NCBI GenBank assembly: GCA_013407085.1
Contig: JACCGJ010020632.1
Coordinates: forward strand, 1 to 64,000
Direction of reading: 5' to 3'
From: Atriophallophorus winterbourni
Taxonomy: Eukaryota > Platyhelminthes > Trematoda > Plagiorchiida > Microphallidae
Length of the DNA stretch: 64,000 bases
A program made the position numbers and the translations under genes. The notes beneath the pieces were generated by a model. That model made no database searches. It was not told the origin of the DNA and saw only the letters and a list, made by a program, of their open reading frames with translations. Numbering within the stretch: the stretch's first letter is position 1; every line of letters begins with the position of its first letter. Of the stretch, positions 1 through 13,190 are shown one piece after another.

Positions 1-59
1 GCGCTTGAAACAGTGGAGCGCTCCTTGGGTATTTTTGTCGTTTCGCACATTTTAATAAA

Positions 60-420
60 CAGGTATATAACAAGAGAAAAGCATGCAAATGAATATTTTG
101 TTCAGGGTTATTGGTTTAACCCGTTAAACATGTTTGGACACATTAATTGAACAGGTTGGTCGTTACTAGCCTTATCCGAAAGTGATACAAACGATCCTCG
201 TTTACTATTCCGCCACTGTTCAAGCGCCAATGCGGATCCTGATCTTGTTCTACCTGATGAGTGCAAAACAGCACGGGAACGGTCCGTAGTCGTAGGGTGT
301 TTTTGTTTGTGACGGAGAAAAGCATGCAAATGAATATTTTGTTTCAGGGTTATGGGGTTTAACCCCATTAAACATGTATTTGGACACATGTAAATGAACA
401 GGGGTTCGTTACAGCCTTAT
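60..420 (+). repeat. Family A short dispersed repeat, partly tandem
   Basis: A block of about 100 bases (76-177) containing AAGCATGCAAATGAATATTT, a TTTAACCC element and ACAGG recurs in diverged form at 315-420. Between the copies lies the family A core (about 215-315) with CCTGATGAGTGCAAA, CAGCACG and a GTAGTCGTAGGG stretch. The same core occurs at 8.7, 12.3, 22.1, 23.5, 29.7, 34.5 and 59.3-59.7 kb, so this is a dispersed short retroelement rather than a gene. The open frames here on both strands are by-products of the repeat. Confidence 0.7.
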
Positions 421-699
421 TCTCCCAGTGGGCATACCAGCGGCGCTCAATTATAAAACCCTGTTGGCAATCTGTGATCAATTTCTTCTTTCACGACACT
501 ACTTACAACAAATCATACACTAATTTTCTTGCATTTATTCAACACTACTTCAATCTGAAGACTTACCCTCACAGTGTGGACATTCTGTTGTTCCACTCAG
601 ATATAAATCTGGTTCGAAACACCCGGTATCAAATTATCTTCCGATTAACCATACAATCATTATGTTTAGGTTACTTAAAGATGGTCAAGAAAGCTGTTA

Positions 700-1480
700 A
701 AATATTTATCTCCAAGCTTCCTCTACTGAGCTTAGTACGGATCCTGGATTAAAATCTACCACATTACGTGTCACCTCAAGTACTTCGATTAAGGAATGTT
801 TGGTAATCGTATTTTTTCCCTTGATATAACGATAGCCACCGATACTGTTATTCGGAAATTACTTTTAATAAAATTTAGCACGTATGGTAGAGAAGGTAAT
901 CTTATTTCGTGGCTGCCATCTTTCCTTGTTGGTCGCACGTACTCTATTTAAATCTATCGTCACAGATCGCGCAGCCTGCTGATTATAAGTTAAGTTATAT
1001 AAGGTATTGTCTTTATTAAAATTGAATGACAGACATACTGTCATTTCTTATAGTACACTCATCTTATTTGCTGATATCATGAAATTCTTCATTTTTCCAA
1101 ACCAATCAAGCACAAACTTACATAACTTGACTAAACAAGCATTTAGTAACGCTTGTCGATTAAGTAACGGAAAATAGTCTCTGTTAGTTCTAGAAGCGAA
1201 ATCAAATGTTAGATCTTTAAGATTCACAATAGAAATAGTTCCATTCTTTTTGACAATACCGCAGTTCGAATGATCGGCAGCACGTTTGCCCTAGGGTTTT
1301 AACATTCCGTACCAGAACTCTCATTCAATGGACAGATATGCCAACTTATCGCGAAAACAAACAATATACACCAGTTATAAATAAACTACACTGCAAAATG
1401 GAAATCCATAAATTATTCACTATAACTCTTTCTGATTATTGCAACCTAATATATATCGGCATAATTAAATAAGGTATTAT
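700..1480 (+). mobile_element. Decayed LINE reverse transcriptase fragment
   Basis: Conceptual translation across several stops and frameshifts gives reverse-transcriptase-like pieces in order. They are a palm-A-like stretch around 820-880 (similar to AFDTV..KLLL), then SYG..G.LISWLPSFLVGRT at 880-940, an LFADD-like stretch around 1050-1080, and a DYCNLIYIG-like stretch near 1432-1462. These match the order of CR1/jockey-type LINE ORF2. No intact frame remains. It may be the upstream part of the same old insertion whose C-terminal part lies at 2.85-3.88 kb, with other repeats inserted between. Confidence 0.5.
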
Positions 1481-2029
1481 CGTTTTAAAAAAGACGCAAA
1501 GTTCCTTTAATAATCCCTTATCGGTAACAGACCAACCAATCTGACAGTTAGCGACGGGTGCAACTGAAATTTGATTCATCATGTTGGCGCATAAGCGAGC
1601 ACAATCTAATTCTATTCATTAGAATAATGTTATCAGATATTATTAAAAATGACACATCCGAGATTCCGATTTTAATTTGAGAAACTGTGAGAGAATCGTT
1701 AAAGTGTGAACTCATTTATTATTTAATTGCTATTTATAGACCTCTCAACGATATTTTTGCTTCGGTAAATTGTATATCCTTGATATTTCAAATTCTTTGA
1801 CTGTGGATATTCTAGTGTTAGTTTTGGTTTCTATGTGCCTCAAATTTTGTTAATATTTCAATCTGAAAGAATAGAGTAATTACAACTTCATGACAATTTT
1901 ATTTTCCGCAATGTAGTGAACAACTAATCAGTTTTGGTATGATTTGCATGCTTCGCGCCAATTTCAATACTTTGATCGAGCTAAAAAGAAGAGAAGGGAT
2001 TTTCCAATGCAGAATCACGTAGTGTTTTA

Positions 2030-2165
2030 TACAAAAGCGTCTAATACGCTTAAAAGATCGCAAGATCCTCTCATTTGGTGTGCATCTTGCTCTTGTGTTA
2101 AACCGAAAGATGATGTTCTACATATCTTTCAAAAGCAGGTGATTAACACTCATTAGTAATACATT
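2030..2165 (+). repeat. Partial repeat E copy
   Basis: The translated end of this stretch (…SCVKPKDDVLHIFQKQV) resembles the end of the repeat at 20.24-20.46 kb (…[16 protein letters not shown]). The nucleotide sequence also shares GATGTTCTACAT/GTGTTCTGCATG-type segments with it and with 15.6-15.84 kb. Weak similarity, probably a decayed dispersed element. Confidence 0.35.
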
Positions 2166-2849
2166 TTACGCTACGACAATTACTGACAGGAGTTTGTTTT
2201 TGTTCATAGTTCAATGTTTTAAACATTTTCGAAACATCTGCTGTTATTAATGCCGCGCAAGCACTTGTTAACAAAAGGTTCGTAACTTGTTGGCGATATT
2301 TCGGGCAAGTTACATGTGTCAAATCGATGGCAAACAGAAATTGGTTGTGGGATGTGATTGCAAGGGATGTGAGCAACACAACACATTAATCGGAGTGAGT
2401 TCATTAATATCCATAAGAATCCACACCAAGAATCATTATTTTATTGAAATATGTCCAAACCACACGAAACATTTCACTTCATCGGAATTAATAATCAATA
2501 CCAAAAATGAGTCGACTAATATGAGCGAGAGATTTTGAGTTATTGCGATTTGTGCAAACATCGAAATTAGTAGATTTATCCCTGACTAGTACCTTAGGAT
2601 GCCAAATAATAGCTGTAAAAATATAATTGCAATAAACAGGTAACGGATAATTCGTGAAAATGTGAGAAAATTTATTTTATTTTAAGCGTTTAAAAGGAAC
2701 AATAAGTGATTGTGTTTTGGATCACCGTGGTCTGATGCACGAAACTCATAAAACTATTGTTTCAAAATCTAAAATTTATTCAATTCTCGATGATGTGAAA
2801 GGGGTAGAAGTGTGTACTTGTGATGGTTGTGCTTCAACATTAAGGTTAT

Positions 2850-3205
2850 GTGTATAAATTGTACCGAAAGCATATGGTTTTGGTGCAACGTGTATATCAC
2901 GACTTTACAAAACTGGTGACCGGACTATACAACAAGCCATATGAGAAGGGGATAGCAACTCTGAGTCTATTTGACTTTTCATACGACCTTGTCAGGTGTG
3001 ACTTGATCCTGCTTTTCAACATTCTGCATACAGTGAATCACCCACTTCAACAGCTGTTTCATTGGAAAGAAGCATGTGGTAGCAAATCTCATGTCTACAT
3101 GTTAACCGTTCCACGCGCTAGATCAAGTTGTCGAAGGCTCTTCTTTGCTGTCCGAGTTTGTTTCACATGGATATCTCTGCCCCCACATATCATTTGTGCA
3201 TGAAG
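2850..3205 (+). mobile_element. LINE ORF2 C-terminal fragment (CR1-like)
   Basis: The frame encodes the conserved C-terminal region of CR1/jockey-like LINEs: CDLILLFNILH, then RSSCRRLFFAVRVCFTW and SLPPH. This follows the family pattern R(S/L)xCRxxFFxxRxxxxWxSLPxxV. It ends at a stop near 3203. Fragments with the same motif occur at 36.3 (minus), 52.1 (plus) and 59.9 kb (plus). Confidence 0.75.
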
Positions 3206-3539
3206 TCTTAACATGTTCAAGGCTGAAAACTCGACAAGTAAATGTCGACCAAATTTAGCCTCGAACCTCAATACATAAGCTGACTTTCCATATTGATAAA
3301 GCATCTTTGTTTTCTTTATGCATTTCCTATATATTTAATATATGGTTACCGTAAAGTATTGGCTTTTAACAAAATTAAAACCTGGAATAGCCTGGATTAC
3401 CTTGAAGCATGTTCAGCATTTCAATACAGGTTATTAACTTCAGTATGAAACTAAAGATACTTTGAAGGTACTTTTATCCATAATTGCTAAATTGTTTGTT
3501 GTGATATTTGTCCAACTATTTACCTCAATTCTTTACATA

Positions 3540-3875
3540 ATTTCCGAATTCCCCTATGTAACTCATCATGTTGTCAACTCACCAAATCAGCAAACTTTCA
3601 AGAGAAACGTTGATGCCTTTTTGACCCTACACCCGTGCATCGAAGAAAACTATACATCTTAACACCATGCATCTACATTTGTAATCCCACCAATCGAAAA
3701 CAATTTCTGCCCTTTGGATTTTTAATTGATTCTTGAACTGCTCAGTAAGCAACCTAATCCCATTTTTGCTTGTTATATTATTCGTTGTTACCATATTATT
3801 CTGTTGTTTTTTTGTAAAGCTATATGCTTTTTAGACCATTAAAATTGAATTGAATTGAATTGAACTGAATTAATG
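3540..3875 (+). mobile_element. LINE 3' end with TTGAA microsatellite tail
   Basis: The segment encodes the last LINE residues (HHVVNSPNQQTFKRNVDAFL, stop at 3660). It continues into a 3' untranslated region that closely matches 52.27-52.51 kb, including TTCTTGAACTGCTCAGTAAG, the ATATTATTCTGTTG segment and AAAGCTATATGCTTTTTAGA. It ends in an ATTGA/TTGAA repeat at about 3841-3870. A 3' end in a short microsatellite is typical of CR1-type LINEs. Confidence 0.75.
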
Positions 3876-5369
3876 CATGTAGACTTAGAGAAAACGATTT
3901 GTCCTGCAACATTTTATTCCCTGGGTTTGAGGCGCTTTGAAATTAAGTTTGAAGGCATTAAACAATATTTAAATGACTAGCAAATTAAGAGAAGACTATA
4001 AAAATGTTTTCCAGTTTAAAGGGTAACTTGTGTGGTACTTCGTTAAGGATTAAATATTTATAACGCAATCATTTTGCTGTGCATACAAGATTGCAAGTCT
4101 CAACCATAAATCTTTTACCTACACAGACGGAGCTAATTCACTGGGAACCTACAAACACGATGTTTTACAAAAACCTTAAAACCATTGACCTTGACATTTT
4201 TTAGTTCAAGCGTGCTACGTGACTGTTCAAATGTACCGTTGTACACTTTTGGCTACCATGATAAAATCTTCATTGTCCTGTGCGTTTTCTCCTAACTTCG
4301 TGTGACGTTATTCCAGTAGTCAGTCTACTACAAACCGGCAAAAGAGTGCACAACAACGAAGCATATTCTATTGATCGAATTTATTTGCGTATTAAATCGA
4401 ATCTCGTGCTAATACGTCATCTTCGTAACTTCATTCACGTTTTTGGCGTATCATGTGACAAAATGTTGAACGATTGATATTTTTTCAAAAGAATTCATCA
4501 GAAGGAATGTGTAATTGTGTAAAGACACGACTAGAATTTATAATTGCTAATGACATGACATAAGGATTACACACTATGAAGATGTATATTAAGGTGAATA
4601 GACAATCGAAAAAATTGAATGAAATATTTCAAGCATTCAAATTTTAGCAAGTTTATAAATATTAATGAAATTGCAACCAATATACAGTTCAACTGTTTTA
4701 GGAATTCGAGTTACGTAGTCGAATCATTCAAGGTTCTCAAATTGATTTCTATGACCTCTTGGTTTAGTTGGTACAAAGGACATTCGTCATTTTTGTTCTA
4801 CCAGTAGAAATTACGTGAAATGGATATTGTTAGCATTCATGATTTATATCATCATGTTTAATGGTAAAAATTATTGAGATCACCAGCACTAAGTGCTTTG
4901 CTCAATGACAACTGAAAATAATGTATGCCAGCCAGTTAATGTGCAGATTTTATTCCAGTACTTCATTATTGCTCATAACCGGAAGATTTACATATTAGAT
5001 ATGATACAACATTTTCTAGTCAAATCCCGGATGTCTATATAGGCATGGCGACTTGGATCGTAGAGCCTAACAGCAAAATTTATAACATTATTTCCACCTA
5101 CAAAAGGTATCCAATTAAAGAGCGACAATCTACCCTCAAGAAAAAGCAATATGAAAAACAAAGCGTGCATAGTTAAACATGGGACAGCTTTCTTATACAG
5201 AGATTAGCGAATTTTTTAGCAAGTTATTCAAATTTTCAACCTATTTGTATGCATTTGACACCAAAACGATAAATTTTAACAGAAAATTGGTATAAAAATT
5301 AGTTTGTTTAAAAGATGTTACGTGTGAAGGTCAATATAGATTGTTCACTTTCAAAATTTTATTAATCTA

Positions 5370-5490
5370 ATATACGGTGATGCTCACATCCCTATTCCTT
5401 ACACACCACAACGGGGTTCTGACTGTTTGCCGTCAACGGGTGGAGACAGTAAGATCACTTTCAATGAGTCTTGAAACAGTGGTTAAAAAG
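5370..5490 (-). repeat. Family B short dispersed repeat
   Basis: On the minus strand it reads CACTGTTTCAAG…CTTACTGTCTCCACC, then a GACGGCAAACAG segment and a GTGAGCATCACC end. It matches 28.85-29.02 kb (plus) and 34.30-34.45 kb (minus). Family B shares its central module with family A. Confidence 0.6.
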
Positions 5491-5609
5491 TATACAAAGA
5501 TTCAATCGTATGCCACTAGTGAATCGGATTCTTACAAAGGAATACGATATTTAAATAGAGAATATCGAAAAGATTCCTAGCAGAAGGCCTTGAGGCGCTT
5601 ATGAAAGAC

Positions 5610-5760
5610 CAATATATATTGTGGGGCTCACATGCCCATCTCTCACACACTACAAGGCTAACTGAATCTTATATTACTGTCGCCACTTGATGATGGCAAA
5701 CAGCCAGAAACCGGTTGTGGTGTATCACCAATCAATAAAATATTACAAAATTAGTAAAGA
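5610..5760. repeat. Rearranged family B repeat
   Basis: The left half (GGGGCTCACATGCCCATCTC) is in the minus orientation of family B. The right half (GATGATGGCAAACAGCCAGA, AACCGGTTGTGG) is in the plus orientation. The copy therefore looks like a small internal inversion or two abutting fragments. It ends in an AATAAAATATTAC tail. Confidence 0.45.
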
Positions 5761-6229
5761 CCGTAAGAATGTTATAGCCAACTACTCTGGTTTGAAACAA
5801 ATTTTCGTCATGATGTTTAATGCGTGGTGAATTTTGGATAATAAACGGTCGCAGCCCCAAGATATTTAAATGATGCGTAGAATGGATGAATTGAGATTAG
5901 CATTTAAATAGGCAACATATTACCGCAATACGATATATCAATGTAGAAGGAGTGTAGTGCACCGGTGACAAGTTCCGATCAACGGCTCTTTGATTATCAG
6001 TAAAACGCCCCACTCTATCTCTACGCAAAATCAGGAAGGGACGGGAAATCTATTTATATTTATCGAAAGCATACAAAATTTGCGTTAAGGAAAAATGGCA
6101 TAAAAACTGTTCAAATATGAGCCTGCTAAATAAAAGAACGAACTAGTCGATAGCATCAGCTGCCGATGTGTAATTTGTCAAGGTCACCCGGTCGGGCCTA
6201 ACCTATCAAAGTCTGAAATGAAACTTAAT

Positions 6230-7440
6230 GGCACAACAACGCATCCCTAATCAGAACAACGGGCACTAAGGACTGCCTCGGTACGCCACTAGAGGCACAA
6301 ATAACCAGTCATTGTTCCCCATTGATTCAAACGATCGCTTTGCGGCCACGAGGTAACTTCAAGCCATTCGAGTAGCTGTCCGTTGATACCTATCTGATTC
6401 AGCTATTGCAGTAGTCGAAAGTAACCAACTCGGTCAAAAGATTTAGACATATCCAGGTAGCAAGCGTGGTTGATAGCTTCTTCGTCAACCGCTTAGGTCC
6501 AGTCGTTTAACACCGTCAATAAGTTTGTCGAGCATGAGCGAGATTTACGAGAACCATGCTGCGATACAGATAGTATATTTTTTGATTCATATTGATGAAC
6601 AATTTTTCCGTCACTATACGCTCCAGAACTGGATATCACAGGAAATGAAGTTAAAGGTACAGGACGGTAAGTTTGCAGGATCTGAATGTCTACCCACCCT
6701 TGTAGATAGGTGAATTTACCCTTGCCTTCCACTCTGTTGGCACCACTCATTCAGTTAGAGGATATTTAAACAATTCACTTAATGGATACACAGTTGTTGA
6801 TCACAGGATTTGAATACAGTTGGTGTGGTTCTGTCCGGTCCAAGAGATTTCCTAGGTTTCATTCGACACAAATGTCGTTGTAAACTTATAGAATGAGTCT
6901 TCGGTTCTCGGTCAGCTGTGCGCACAGTGATGGTGGTAATTCTTAAGTCGATCTAATCGTTAACGAACTAATTACGTTAGCATAAAATTGAGATAGAGCA
7001 TCCGCTGTTTCCTTTGCTGTGGTTGTTAATTCATTCTCATTCATCACAAGAAACACACCTGGTTTCACTCTCGATTGAGCATTGACAATACAATATTACA
7101 ATTTTCAAAGATAAAAAGCGATGGTAATTTTGCTTGACTTCCTTGATGAGAGCGCTCAATTTGTATCGAATACTGCAAAATTGTTACCAGAAAGCATTAG
7201 TCCTATTATTTATGTGTTGAACCCAAGCAGAGTTCCTTTGCCTGATCTATTTTTTCGTGAGACTACGAAGCTTAAAGCAAAAGTCGCTTATCAAAAAATC
7301 GCGAATTTTGATATATCTTTGACTGAAGTATTTCTGTGAGTGCGGTGCAATGTGTTTCGGTGTTGTGATAATCGAGCACTCGCCAATTTACTAAAGCTAG
7401 CGCTTCACGTAAACTGGCATAGTCGATCCTTCTGAATAGT
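6230..7440 (-). mobile_element. CR1-like LINE ORF2 fragment (linker plus reverse transcriptase)
   Basis: On the minus strand, from 7440 downward, translated pieces follow the order of CR1-type ORF2. There is an LFRRIDYASLREAL linker, then a KPRKSLGPDRTTPTVFKSC motif (family: RKSPGPDG), YRPVPLTSFPV, SQHGSRKSRSCSTNLLTVL and a YLDMSKSFDRV motif corresponding to YLDFSKAFDRV. Several stops and frameshifts interrupt it, so it is a dead copy. The open frame at 6493-6750 is the best preserved piece. Confidence 0.7.
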
Positions 7441-7559
7441 TTTACGGACTCACTCGTTGAGCGCTGCATACATATTCGAAGCAAAACACAAGATAATCAC
7501 TCCGACCGAGGAGAGCAACGTAGTCAACACCCTCAACTGCATTTTGTGTCGTTTGATAA

Positions 7560-8095
7560 AGTTCTTAGATTATCCATTATTTATCACTAGGTTGAGAAGG
7601 TGTTTCGCCCCCCTTTTTTAATTTCGAGTACTGTAATGTGTTCCAGCGCGGTTAAATACTGTCCTGATGCAACTGTGCATATGAGTCGTAGGGTGCTTGC
7701 TGTTGATAACCAAAATTTGATCCGTGTATGTCCATTTCGAAAGACCATTGTTTCCAGTTCGCCGTGACTAGTCCTCCTGATGTGTACGTCGAAAATGGGT
7801 ATACATCCGTTACTCTCGATTTCCTTTGTAAAGTTTATTCCGATGAATAAAAGCTAATCAGCCGGTGAAATTCTTGTGTTTTCGTTTTCTTTATTATCAC
7901 GAACGTGTTTTATACGTAACGGAAATAAGGTTCCAGTTGAAATAAAGGAAGCGCAATCAGCTCGATCTTCTGCAATAATGCTGTACAGATCATTCCTGAA
8001 ATGGATGAACTTAATGGTGTTCCTTTGATTTGTGTATATAGCTTTTGGTTGAACTTAACGTACGTTTGTAAGCAGAGATCTAGCAATTCCATCCT
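7560..8095 (-). mobile_element. Penelope-like reverse transcriptase fragment
   Basis: Minus-strand translation gives QIKGTPLSSSISGMICTALL, followed by FRYV and then, after a stop, TFVIIKKTKTQEFHRLI. These match the Penelope-like element order: a GxPLSPxxA box, RYVDDTFVI, then EFHxxLN. Several stops are present. The element directly abuts the CR1-like piece on the same strand. Confidence 0.55.
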
Positions 8096-8689
8096 GATTG
8101 ATCTGATTCCCGTTGATACGTTTTAATTTATTAATTTTCATTCATACCCTAATACTGTGATGCTGTAAAGCATTAGAGATTTAACCATATATCTTTGAAT
8201 TCTTGATTTCTTGATTCCTTTGGATAATTGTGCTCAATTTCACTGAGAAAGTTTTATTTTTGACAGAAATAATTGTAACTATAACATTCACATTCTCAAC
8301 TATAATGGGGCGGATTTCAACTTAACGAGATTTTCTACCAGTTAATGATTGAGAATTTATTAATCAAACAATTGAGTAGCGTTTCCGAGTGTTTGGTTTA
8401 TCGGCCATTACACAATTCTACAGGTTCCTGGTTGGTATGAAATATGTAGGTAATATGAAGCGATAAAACCTAGTGAATTTCTGTGGTTTCATCGGTTAAA
8501 TTAAATTCAACACGTGGATTGATATTCTAATGATCAGCATTGCCAATGCTCTTCAACGGCGGCGTCAATCTTCAGTAGTAGATTTGAAATTTAAAATCGA
8601 AAATCACCACAGCCTGTAGGACTTAGTAGCATTAATATCACTTTGTGCGTTTCAACCACATTGGCTTAACCTCATATGTATGTGTGTGG

Positions 8690-8855
8690 GCAAATCTGAA
8701 TGAACAGGTTGGCAATACCAACCTTGCAGATTTGAACCTTGTTTACCATTCCTCCCTGTTTCAAAGCTAATAGATCTGGATCGTAAAGTACCTACCTGAT
8801 TAGCGCGAACAGCACGAAACCGGCCGTGTGATGTGCGATGAAAATGCAATGAAAT
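8690..8855 (+). repeat. Family A short dispersed repeat
   Basis: In order it contains TGAACAGGTTGGCAATACCA, TTGTTTACCATTCC, CTGTTTCAAAGC, ACCTGATTAGCGCGAACAGC and ACGAAACCGGCCGTG, ending near GATGAAAATGCAATG. This is one of the fuller family A copies. Confidence 0.65.
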
Positions 8856-9370
8856 GTGGATTTTATTTCTTTTCATGTAATAATAAGTGTAAACGTTAAT
8901 GCCATGAAAATCTAAGTAAGTAAGCAAAATTGTAATATTCACAATAAATTCCACCTGAATTAAACGAACTTCACATAATGTGGCACTAAAATTTAATAGA
9001 AAAAACCACAAAATTCATTTTGTATTATACACCATTAATCTGCAATTACCACTCTTTTAACCCATTCAATATGAACTCCGTCAGATTGATCGATAACATT
9101 GACTGACATGAGCACAAAGCAGCACTCAATTGCAAGCACTGATCTGTGCAAATCCTAGTTCCAGGTCTATCGAGATGAGATTAGAAAGCGATGGTGGAAA
9201 TTCACTGTCACATGCTCACCGGTCATGCTTCTTGCTTGACAAGTTGCTCTGGATGCATGCATTGAACACCGGTTACGCGTAACAGAAGCTGCACGCATAC
9301 ACGCACCATATGACAGTTAGCCCCTGTCACACAGAGACAATTATTCTTTTCATCGATAATCGATTACCGT

Positions 9371-9380
9371 TATATAAAAG
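9371..9380 (+). promoter_or_regulatory. TATA-like core promoter candidate
   Basis: TATATAAAAG, a near-perfect TATA box, is preceded by a palindromic ATCGATAATCGAT at 9351-9363. About 50 bases further on, TCGA|GTGAGTG at 9425-9435 could be the splice donor of a short non-coding first exon starting near 9400. The site is 3.8 kb upstream of the first supported SEA-gene exon and on its strand, so it could drive that gene. No RNA evidence links them, and a chance TATA in AT-rich DNA is possible. Confidence 0.3.
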
Positions 9381-9470
9381 AAGATCAGGGAATGTAGCGT
9401 TAGAAGTTGTGTGTTCTGATTTTGTCGAGTGAGTGTTGTATAACGGTTGCTTACTAAGTTGACACTCTTT

Positions 9471-12312
9471 AAAATTATCAATCACTAAATATAAAATCAA
9501 TCAACCACAACCATTTTATATAGTTAATTTGCATAACAGTTATTTCTTTTTCTGTCCAACTAATTGCAAATTATCCGATGCCAGATTAGAGGCTAAATTT
9601 AGAATGATATAAACTTCATAGTTATATTTTTACTTGTTTTTTATTTGTTGCAATTACGGATAATTTCGATATTATCATTTTTATGTATCAATGACTCAGC
9701 ATTTTGCGGCAAACAAGCGCCGATCCATGTGAATTCACTTATTATTTTAAATCGATAAAAAGTGCCACATGTATCAAGAGTTATTAAATTTCGACGGCAG
9801 TCGTATTTATAAAATAGTTATAGATGATTCATTTATAGTTTTTATAGCCTATCATGTTTCACACATTTGATTTGAATTTTCAAATTTCTTAGATAACAAA
9901 TGTTTTAATTTTAGTCTTTCAACGCATTAAATATTCACTCTGTATTAAAGGTCAAAAAAATTTTGCGATCATTTCGTCCTAAATTCACGGTCATCTCTCA
10001 CTTATTCAATTACGTATATGTATGGCCAGTTGTTATTATTGCACATCTATAACGATCTCGTAAAAAACCGTTAGTCGAAGGCTTCGAAATTACTATGCCC
10101 TGCCCAAGTGTTGGTTCAACAAATTCGCGATTTATTAAGGTTACATTTAAATTTATTATCACTACAGATTTTGGAGTGCTCATAGCCTTTCGTAGTTTGC
10201 TGTCATCAGACATAAAGTGTATGATTTCTTTCAATGAACATTCAAAAAGTGGTAAACCAAGTTAGACGACCAAGGCGATGTCTACCAAAAGACTGTTAAC
10301 ACAAGAAATTTTTAATTGCCAATAATTAAAATTTTGATTTTCCGTCAATAAAATGTTCAAATCAAACTAAAAGTCATGCTTTTCATCCAAAATTGAATTG
10401 CAGCATTAATTGTACGGGTATGCCGAGCACCTACAGTGTAAGTGGTTTGCTATTTAATTTATTTCTAAAGCAGGCTACATTTAATGCATCTATTAAATTA
10501 AAGCAAACAATATGAAAGGATGTTGTACGTAATTATCTGTGGCACAGTTTTATGCAAAAATAGATTTCTGACCCTAAATAAGAAATAATCAAATGAAGCA
10601 ATCAACCCAAGCCATTCCACGAATTATTTTGGCACGTAATTTTCGTAACATCTAGATGAGTGGTGTGAAAAATCACGTTGAGCATGCGAGAACTAGCATG
10701 TCGGTTTATTCTCCGTTTGTATTCCGGCATTTATGAACTAAAAGAGACCAATTTTGTTTTGTAGAACTATAAACTACAAGGGGTGGCATATGTCCCACTG
10801 GCGCGAACAAAACACGTGAACACTTAAGTATTCCATCCTGAGATAACAACTCTACAAATGTTTTGAGAAACGTTTGAGTGAGACCTGATTTAAAGAAAAC
10901 GATGGAGATTTACGTGATTGGTAGTTTGGGCTGGTTTGCCAAAACTGAACTACTTTACACTCCTGATCGTAGGAGCAACTTGATTTTACGGTGTGATCAT
11001 GATATAACTGAAATCGTCATATGCTTCCAACCCCAGCACACACACATAACAGGTGACGCCTATGCAATCATTTTTCCAGAGACATAAAGCATGGAAGTAG
11101 TCGTAGATGACGTCGAAATATTATGGGAATATTATCACAGACTATTTTGTAAATTTACGTCACGGTATATTACATTCTTCTGTGATTGTCAAATCGTAGA
11201 CTCAGAAATACAAATCTGCCAATCCCTTTCAGGTAACTTACTTTGGCACTAAACTTATTAGTTAATCGCATAGCGATGATAGCATTAGACAAGCTACAAC
11301 ATACTCATTCGACATTTATGATCTCTCTATTTCGGATTCATATTGATTTCACACATTATTTATTCAGAAACATAATAGTTAGGAGATATAACCGCAATCG
11401 ACTCAACGCAAATTTTCTTTGAATTTTAGCATTTGCATTTTTTTCCATTAGTCAAAATATAAAGATCACCCGATTAATCATAACTTAAACAACAGAATTG
11501 CTTCAAATACCTGAAAGATGCACATCTTGATGAAGTACATAAGTCATTTAATGATTACATCACGAAAACTGATAACAACTGTTGCTTATATGTTTGACAG
11601 CGTGTATATGAATTTGTGGACCCAATCAGCGTTCAACGTAAGTTGAATAATAATTCAGTGACAGTTCGAATTTAAGAATAAACACACGAACGCACAAAGT
11701 ATATAGTAAAAGACAATGATTAACTTTTCAAATGATTTTCGGTAAATTATCTTGAATTAAAATGGATATAATAGTCATAATTAAATTAAAACTGTCAAGC
11801 AGGAATATCTAATTATGTTTTCTTTTCGGTAGTTAAGTTAATTTTGCTCGAAAATTGTCAACTATGAGCGAAAATTTGTCGCTATTTTTATTACATACAT
11901 TGCACGATCTGAACATTCTGAACTTTTATTAACCAATGAAAGATGTGATAAGCTGTACCGTTATACAAATCACATAATTTGTCCAATGGTGTAAAGCAAC
12001 AAGTCAAACCTAGACATTTCTAGTTCTTTTGTTCCAGCATAGATTTCATTGTCTTTACATATATAACCGCAAGAAAACTGATTTAGTTTTATTAAAACAC
12101 TAAACAATAAAAGATAGATGAAAACATTTGGACGATTAAATTAAAATATGCAGGACAAACGGTTAGGCAATTAATGAATTATTCACAAAGACGCGTGAAA
12201 ATTTGATTTTAAAAGAGTAAGGCAGTAGAAAAAATTGGCACAAATTTCCCAAGATTTATCAGTGAATTCATTTTACTGTGCACAGAGAGCAAATAGAAAT
12301 TAACTAAAGAGC
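9471..12312. other. No supported feature
   Basis: AT-rich sequence without convincing coding content. An open frame at 10878-11087 lacks recognisable motifs. A 34-base exon-like segment at 10404-10437 and a juxtaposed acceptor/donor at 11231-11238 are noted separately. Upstream exons of the SEA gene could be hidden here but cannot be demonstrated. Confidence 0.5.
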
Positions 12313-12510
12313 TCATTGGCATGCATTTCCATCAAATACACACCCACGATCGGCTTCGTGCTGCTTGCACTCATCAGGTAGTGACAGTAGGATCAGGATC
12401 CGCATGGGCTTGAAACAGTGGAATAATGGTAAACAAGTTGCGGTTGTATGCCACTGTTGGGTAAGGTTGGTACTACCAACCTGTTCAATCACATGAGCCC
12501 ACACTCATGT
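12313..12510 (-). repeat. Family A short dispersed repeat
   Basis: A full-length-like copy in minus orientation. Read on plus it runs GCATGCATTTCCATC, ACACACCCACGATCGG, CTTGCACTCATCAGGTAGTG, ACAGTAGGATCAGGATCCGC, TTGAAACAGTGGAA, TACTACCAACCTGTTC and a CACATGAGCCCACA end. It is closely comparable with 22055-22270. Confidence 0.7.
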
Positions 12511-13190
12511 AGACTGATAGATAGACAGATAGAATTTAACCAATTCCACAATTAACATTTCCACAAAACTCGCAACAAATACTACCGGAAAAACAACATG
12601 ATTTCTATTGCACGCTAATAAACACTTGCTTAGTTTATATTAAGTACTAATATGGCTGACTTATAAGATTAATTAATTCGGTGGTTTAGATTATTTATAG
12701 CATAATTAGGAATTTATTTTCACTGATCAATGACCTGTTAGAATATAAACTTCTGATTTCGTTCTGTTATCTGGGAATAAAAAAGCAGGGTATGATTTCT
12801 GATAAATCAGTATCGGGTGCGATTCCTCACAATTATTCTCGCAGCGTTTTCTCACAAGTCTTGTTACGAAGAAGGATCTAGGTTAAGCAACTTATTCGAG
12901 CTAATCTGATAAAATGTTCTGAGCAGCCTCACATTTGCAGGACAAAGCTTAGTCAAGACTTAGATCTCATATACACCAATTGCCAAGCAGAGATTACAAA
13001 TGAATTGGTAGGCGCAAGCGACAATCCAATCATGCATTGTTCTGTTAATTCTGAACAAATCTGAACCCTGTGCTTTTAAATAGTGATGCAATCGTAAATA
13101 AACTCGGTGTAGTATTATATTTACTCTGCTAATTGCATGTCTGTGTTGCAAATAACGAAACCAAATGCCTATTGCTACTTGTTATTACAG

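Noticed and set aside
10404..10437. 34-base exon-like segment ending CTACAGT|GTAAGTGG, containing ATG
   Set aside because: From its ATG it ends in phase 0, while the first supported SEA exon needs phase 1; no linking exon was found.
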